Shown here: piece by piece, positions 6,601-7,820 of the stretch
How the letters are laid out: every line of letters begins with the position of its first letter
Position numbering within the stretch: position 1 is the stretch's first letter
Source: an uncultured Oscillibacter sp.
Lineage (GTDB): Bacteria; Bacillota; Clostridia; Oscillospirales; Oscillospiraceae
Assembly (NCBI GenBank): GCA_910584075.1
Contig: CAJTZI010000072.1
Coordinates: forward strand, 1-7,820
DNA length: 7,820 nt
Direction of reading: 5' to 3'
Notes under the pieces: generated by a model
What the model was told of the DNA's origin: nothing
Database searches by the model: none
The model's input: the letters and a program-made list of their open reading frames with translations, nothing else
Made by a program: the position numbers and the translations under genes

Positions 6601-6635
6601 CCGTTACTGAGCATATCATGGGCTTTGAATACCAT
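6601..6635 (-). promoter_or_regulatory. Possible promoter for the truncated TIGR04076-type gene
   Basis: On the minus strand TTGATG and TATGCT are separated by 17 bases (within 6635-6607). Both hexamers are only moderate matches to the sigma-A consensus. If used, transcription would begin just ahead of the ACCAGAA segment and the long hairpin, placing both in a leader of about 110 bases. Confidence 0.3.
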
Positions 6636-6674
6636 CAAGGCTATGTTATAAACGGAAAACGAAACGCAGTCATA

Positions 6675-6963
6675 TTATTCCCACTGAAAGTATTTCACTG
6701 CAATTCCAGAACAGGCCAGAGTGACGCACAGCATCACAAGAATCGGAGCCAGCAGCGCCCTGCTCCGGGGGAGCCTCCCCAGGGGCGGGGGCCTCCGGCC
6801 CGGTCTTGCCAGCCTCCGCCCGCACGTCCGACAGGTCGATCACCTTGCCGGAGGGGGCGGGGCCGCCGTCCATGCCGGGGATCACCGCCTGTTCCGTCTG
6901 CTCCGGCGCGGGAGGGCCGCCCGGCGCTTCCGGCGTGGCGTTGGTCTTGGTTTCGTCTGCTAT
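6675..6963 (-). pseudogene. Decayed gene: Pro/Ala-rich protein with possible C-terminal membrane helix
   Basis: I do not recognise this family. On the minus strand AGGAGG is followed 11 bases later by ATA (6963-6961), apparently in place of ATG. The frame then reads ADETKTNATPEAPGGPPAPE, later VIPGMDGGPAPSGKVIDLSD. It is acidic and rich in Pro and Ala. Near 6755-6775, among runs of G and C, the coding signal moves to another frame reading ALLAPILVMLCVTLACSGIA and then VKYFQWE before TAA 6677-6675. The span is 289 bases, one more than a multiple of three, so one extra base would reconcile the two halves into a protein of about 95 residues with a tail-anchor-like helix. Staying in the first frame gives a different end at 6670. 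The patch is much richer in GC than its surroundings. The reconstruction is inference. Confidence 0.4.
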
Positions 6964-7040
6964 GCTTGCAAATACCTCCTGGTCTCGATTTTGGCCGTAT
7001 ACCCTGGCGGCCAGGGTTCAGGGATTTTCCGCCGCATACA

Positions 7041-7075
7041 AAAACACCGCCTATTGTCCCTTTAGGCGGTGTTTT
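7041..7075. terminator. Two-sided hairpin terminator
   Basis: A perfect 13-bp stem (7041-7053 with 7063-7075, core ACACCGCCTA) encloses a 9-base loop. The plus strand ends in four T and the minus strand in five T, so it could stop transcription from either side. It separates the decayed Pro/Ala-rich gene from the low-GC ORF at 7132-7506. Because the hairpin is upstream of both, it most likely belonged to genes no longer here. Confidence 0.7.
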
Positions 7076-7131
7076 GTGTAAGGTTGGTAGCACTTTTTTT
7101 GCTTCTTTTCCCTGTATGCCCTTGTCAAGTG

Positions 7132-7506
7132 ATGTTTTCTAAGCAGATTGACACACGAAAATTCTTTCAGTTAAGCCGATGTATAAGAAACCTAACTGAG
7201 GAAGACCTATTGTTTTTAAGCAAAAGAATTGAGCCAGGCAATATATCACAAGACGAAGAGTGTGTTGATGATTACAGAGCATTAGGACTGCTCTATGAAA
7301 CTGATGAAGGCTTTTCATACTCTAAGCGAGCATTTGAACTGAAGAAATATGCTCTGTGCTATGAAACTCATATCGAAATTCCAGATAGTTTTCCCCAAAA
7401 GTATGAACCCTTTATTAGGCAAGAAATATCGGAGGATCAAATTAATGCGTTAGTTGAAGAAGTTGATCAGGTTAAAGAAAATCAACAATGGAAAACATTC
7501 ATGTAA
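7132..7506 (+). CDS. Hypothetical protein, low GC, possible winged-helix-like C-terminal half
   Basis: I do not recognise this protein. From ATG 7132 it has 125 residues, mostly charged and predicted soluble, beginning MFSKQIDTRKFFQLS. The middle, ECVDDYRALGLLYETDEGFS followed by YSKRAFELKKYAL, has the short-helix, Gly-Leu-Leu, beta-hairpin look of the end of a winged-helix fold; this is only a resemblance. The C-terminus is a charged helix (SEDQINALVEEVDQVKENQQ). The codons are AT-rich, unlike the GC-rich genes before 5030, which suggests acquired DNA. No clear ribosome site precedes ATG 7132. The frame is open back to 7069, but that runs into the hairpin terminator and codes a hydrophobic stretch, so the 5' end may be lost and this may be a C-terminal remnant. 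It has its own terminator directly downstream. Confidence 0.55.
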   Translation: MFSKQIDTRKFFQLSRCIRNLTEEDLLFLSKRIEPGNISQDEECVDDYRALGLLYETDEGFSYSKRAFELKKYALCYETHIEIPDSFPQKYEPFIRQEISEDQINALVEEVDQVKENQQWKTFM

Positions 7507-7519
7507 CCATTATATTTTC

Positions 7520-7549
7520 AACGAGGCTTCTTAATAGGAGCCTCGTTTT
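7520..7549 (+). terminator. Rho-independent terminator after the 7132-7506 ORF
   Basis: AACGAGGCT (7520-7528) pairs with AGCCTCGTT (7539-7547), extendable by a T-G and a C-G pair to leave a 6-base loop. The stem is followed by TTTTATTTAT. It lies 13 bases after the stop codon, which supports the ORF being, or having been, a real transcribed gene. Confidence 0.85.
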
Positions 7550-7567
7550 ATTTATACTCGCCGCGTC

Positions 7568-7588
7568 TTAGATGGTGTCGTCAATAAA
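7568..7588. repeat. Terminal inverted repeat of the mini-IS, right end
   Basis: This 21-base stretch begins TTAGATGGTGTC and ends CAATAAA. It matches the reverse complement of 192-212 at 18 of 21 positions, the differences being at repeat positions 7, 9 and 13. The TGA stop of the fused transposase frame (7583-7581) lies inside it, as is common in compact insertion sequences. Confidence 0.8.
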
Positions 7589-7743
7589 GAAGGAGCCAAA
7601 TAGCAATACAACGAATTTGGACAGTAGCGACGAAGGAAGCGACATTTTTGGCGTAGCACACAGCAATGCCGCGCCATCGGCAGAAGCGGCGGTGTACATT
7701 CTTCCAATTTCCATACGTTTCTGGAAAATCCCGCCAGGTCACC

Positions 7744-7820
7744 CCAGTGTGTAAGATCCAAAATACACCGTTGATAAACTGCCGCGTATCTCGGGCATTG
7801 CCTCCTCGCGTCCCCTTTTC
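7744..7820. repeat. Terminal direct repeat, right copy (contig-end overlap)
   Basis: Identical to positions 1-77. The repeat begins exactly where the sequence stops being shared: base 7743 is specific to this end, and base 78 to the other. See the left copy for interpretation. Confidence 0.97.

Larger units (their letters stand above)
7568..7820 (-). mobile_element. Mini-IS of the IS5 family, 3' part (internally deleted transposase)
   Basis: Continuing the minus-strand frame from the other contig end, this part encodes GVFWILHTGVTWRDFPETYG and then NWKNVHRRFCRW, the standard IS5 N-terminal domain. At 7679-7671 the frame passes straight into RWRGIAVCYAKNVASFVATV and then QIRCIAIWLLLY before TGA. 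That second block is the extreme C-terminus of the same transposase family, normally some 150 residues further on. The DDE catalytic core is therefore missing and the two ends are fused in frame at a shared Arg-Trp-Arg (CGATGGCGC), which suggests deletion by short homology. Counted across the contig junction, the open frame is 109 codons including the stop. Confidence 0.85.

Noticed and set aside
1..7820. A small plasmid, suggested by the overlapping ends
   Set aside because: No replication initiator, partition or mobilisation gene is present, and the intact genes are core chromosomal ones. The overlap lies in a repeat-type element, so an assembly loop explains it better.
1..7820. tRNA, rRNA or CRISPR array
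   Set aside because: I saw no cloverleaf-like sequence, no rRNA-like stretch and no regularly spaced short repeats on either strand by reading. No search program was run.

Overview
The base composition and gene content point to a high-GC, endospore-forming member of the Bacillota (Clostridia), most likely an Oscillospiraceae-type gut bacterium. The window carries the sporulation pair spoIIGA-sigE in GC-rich, strongly biased codons, and a glutaminyl-tRNA synthetase, which only some Firmicutes have. The species is inference.

Layout. Positions 1-212 and 7568-7820 are the two halves of one small IS5-family element. The first 77 bases are repeated exactly as the last 77, so the ends overlap. Joined through that overlap they give a 388-bp mini-IS with 21-bp terminal inverted repeats, in which the N-terminal part of an IS5-type transposase is fused in frame to its C-terminal tail, with the DDE core deleted. 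Positions 268-3675 hold a minus-strand block in the order spoIIGA, sigE, glnS. glnS has its own promoter (2046-2074) and a strong hairpin terminator (268-298). Divergent from spoIIGA, a good sigma-A promoter (3749-3777) drives an M20 metallopeptidase of the YgeY-like group (3828-5030).

From 5031 to about 7550 the composition drops in GC, apart from one GC-rich patch near 6750-6950, and the region is mostly broken genes. It holds an IS3-family (IS150-type) element with stops and frameshifts in both ORFs and no 3' end. This abuts a truncated minus-strand gene of the TIGR04076 type that has an unusual hairpin in its leader. Next comes a decayed Pro/Ala-rich gene with a possible C-terminal membrane helix, then a two-sided hairpin terminator. 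Last is a low-GC ORF of unknown function (7132-7506) with its own terminator.

How the genes relate. SpoIIGA is the membrane protease that activates pro-sigma-E, the first mother-cell sporulation sigma factor, so these two genes act together. glnS lies downstream but has its own promoter and is housekeeping. The peptidase is a separate divergent unit. The usual third gene of the cluster, sigG, is not here: glnS follows sigE instead. I found no intact new defence or mobile system. The most informative signals are the mini-IS at the contig junction, the spoIIGA reading frame that runs into sigE, the decayed accessory segment, and the leader hairpin with a competing pairing.
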